Made by a program: the position numbers and the translations under genes | Notes under the pieces: model-generated | What the model saw: the letters and a program-made list of their open reading frames with translations, nothing else | Databases searched by the model: none | Told to the model about the DNA's origin: nothing | NCBI GenBank assembly: GCA_900549685.1 | Contig: UROX01000150.1 | Location: 1-6,165 of the forward strand | DNA length: 6,165 nucleotides | Origin: an uncultured Alistipes sp. | GTDB lineage: Bacteria > Bacteroidota > Bacteroidia > Bacteroidales > Rikenellaceae | Direction: 5' to 3' | In this document: piece by piece, positions 5,035-6,165 of the stretch | Layout: every line of letters begins with the position of its first letter | Position numbering within the stretch: the first letter of the stretch is position 1

Positions 5035-6165
5035 TTACTCCGTCACCCAGTCGGTCCATTTCCGGGTATCGTCGTATCCGGACCGGACGACCGTTTCGAT
5101 GAATTGCAGACCGCGGACGCCGTCTTCGGCATCGGGAAAATCCGCTGCCGGATCGACGGGCAAACCTGCTTTGCGGGCCTGTACGGCGAGGGCGAAATTC
5201 CGGTAAATGTTGGCGAAAGCCTCTATGTATCCTTCCGGGTGGCCGCCCGGCGTGCGCGTGTTGGCTTTCGCGGCGACACCCATATAGCCGTTGCCGGTAC
5301 GGACGACTTCCATCGGCCGGTCGCTCCATTTCACATACAGCGAGTTGGGTTCCATCTGCGACCATTCGATGCCGCCTTTTTCTCCGTACATGCGGATCTT
5401 CAGTGAATTTTCTTCTCCCGCAGCGACCTGCGTGGCGATCAGTACACCGGTCGCACCTCCGTCGAATCGCAGCAGGGCCGCTCCGTCGTCATCCAGTGTC
5501 CGTCCCTCGACAACGGCGTTCAGCGAAGCGCACAGAGACGTACAGCGCTGTCCCGAGATGTATTCGGCCAGTTGCAGCGCATGCGTGCCGATGTCGCCCA
5601 TGCAGCCGCCTTTTCCGGCCCTTGCCGGATCGGTGCGCCATCCCGCGTTCGAGCCTTCTTCCAGTTCGACCCGCGTGGAAAGCCATCCCTGCGGATATTC
5701 GACGTAGATTTTGCGAATTTTGCCGAAATCGCCGCGTGCGAAACGTTCCCGAGCTTCTTTGACGGCCGGATAGCCGGAATAAGTATGGGTCAGAGCCAGC
5801 GTCCGTCCCGTTTCCCGTACTTTATCTCTCAGACGGACGGCCTCGTCCAGCGAAAAGGTCATCGGCTTGTCGAGGACGACATCGAATCCGTGTTCGAGAG
5901 CCAGCATGGCCGGTCCGAAATGGAGTCTGTTCGGCGTGACGATGGACACGAAGTCCATCCGGACTCCTTCCGGGAGCGCCGCCTCGCGTACGATCATCTC
6001 TTCGTAAGAAGCGTATATGCGGTCGTCGGGCAGGTAATATTCGCGTCCGGAAGCCAGCGAGACGTCGGGTTTGCTGCTGAAACATCCGCAGACGAGTTCG
6101 ATTCGGTTATCCATCAGTGCGGCAGCCCGGTGGATCGCTCCGATGAATGCACCGTTGCCTCCGCC
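5035..6165 (-). CDS. Gfo/Idh/MocA-family NAD(P)-dependent oxidoreductase, N-terminus cut by the window edge
   Basis: The visible 376 residues run from the window edge to a TAA at 5037-5035. Visible residues 1-17 read GGGNGAFIGAIHRAAAL, the glycine-rich dinucleotide-binding loop. They precede the first ATG (6114), so that ATG is internal and only a few N-terminal residues lie outside. The Rossmann domain continues with the second strand (IELVCGCFSS), VSIVTPNRLHF and VLDKPMTF (DKP at 99-101, where most relatives have EKP; the Lys is the conserved one). The C-terminal substrate domain shows LTHTYSGYP, YVEYPQGWLS, GWRTDP (175-180), the catalytic-type GDIGTH (190-195, Asp191 and His195) and HPEGYIEAF (309-317). 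Members oxidise or reduce hydroxyls of sugars, inositols or related compounds with NAD(P); the substrate cannot be told from sequence here. Predicted location is the cytoplasm, with no signal peptide in the visible part. It is convergent with the bamA operon and shows no functional link to it. Confidence 0.93.
   Translation of the reverse strand, partial: GGGNGAFIGAIHRAAALMDNRIELVCGCFSSKPDVSLASGREYYLPDDRIYASYEEMIVREAALPEGVRMDFVSIVTPNRLHFGPAMLALEHGFDVVLDKPMTFSLDEAVRLRDKVRETGRTLALTHTYSGYPAVKEARERFARGDFGKIRKIYVEYPQGWLSTRVELEEGSNAGWRTDPARAGKGGCMGDIGTHALQLAEYISGQRCTSLCASLNAVVEGRTLDDDGAALLRFDGGATGVLIATQVAAGEENSLKIRMYGEKGGIEWSQMEPNSLYVKWSDRPMEVVRTGNGYMGVAAKANTRTPGGHPEGYIEAFANIYRNFALAVQARKAGLPVDPAADFPDAEDGVRGLQFIETVVRSGYDDTRKWTDWVTE

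Noticed and set aside
6112..6114. ATG at 6114 as the start of the oxidoreductase
   Set aside because: The frame stays open to the window edge and encodes the essential glycine-rich Rossmann loop upstream of this ATG, so it is an internal methionine.

Overview
The window looks like chromosomal DNA of a Bacteroidales bacterium with fairly GC-rich coding sequence; an Alistipes/Rikenellaceae-type genome would fit, but this is inferred from gene order and protein character, not from a marker gene. The left 3.8 kb is an ordinary envelope-biogenesis operon on the + strand: the last codons of uppS (undecaprenyl diphosphate synthase), then bamA (outer-membrane protein assembly factor), then two consecutive but divergent ompH/skp-type periplasmic chaperone genes. 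Gaps between genes are 18-25 bases. The operon ends in a strong intrinsic terminator at 3807-3840. In function, UppS makes the lipid carrier for wall and surface glycans, the OmpH/Skp proteins hold unfolded outer-membrane proteins in the periplasm, and BamA folds them into the outer membrane.

The right end (5035-6165, - strand) holds most of a Gfo/Idh/MocA-family NAD(P)-dependent oxidoreductase, running off the right edge of the window. Its glycine-rich Rossmann loop lies at the very edge, upstream of the first in-frame ATG, so that ATG is internal and only a few N-terminal residues are missing. An 18-bp perfect hairpin with a U-tract at 4812-4852, about 180 bases past its stop codon, is its likely terminator.

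Between the two convergent terminators lies about 970 bases (3841-4811) in which I recognise no gene, tRNA, rRNA, CRISPR array or insertion sequence. It contains open frames of 60-116 codons that do not look like proteins, plus small hairpins and a short direct repeat.

I see no convincing undescribed system. The items most worth a second look are the long unexplained gap, the adapter-like palindrome inside the - strand terminator, the near-complete absence of three codons in bamA (which creates an 860-codon antisense open frame), and the unassigned substrate of the oxidoreductase.
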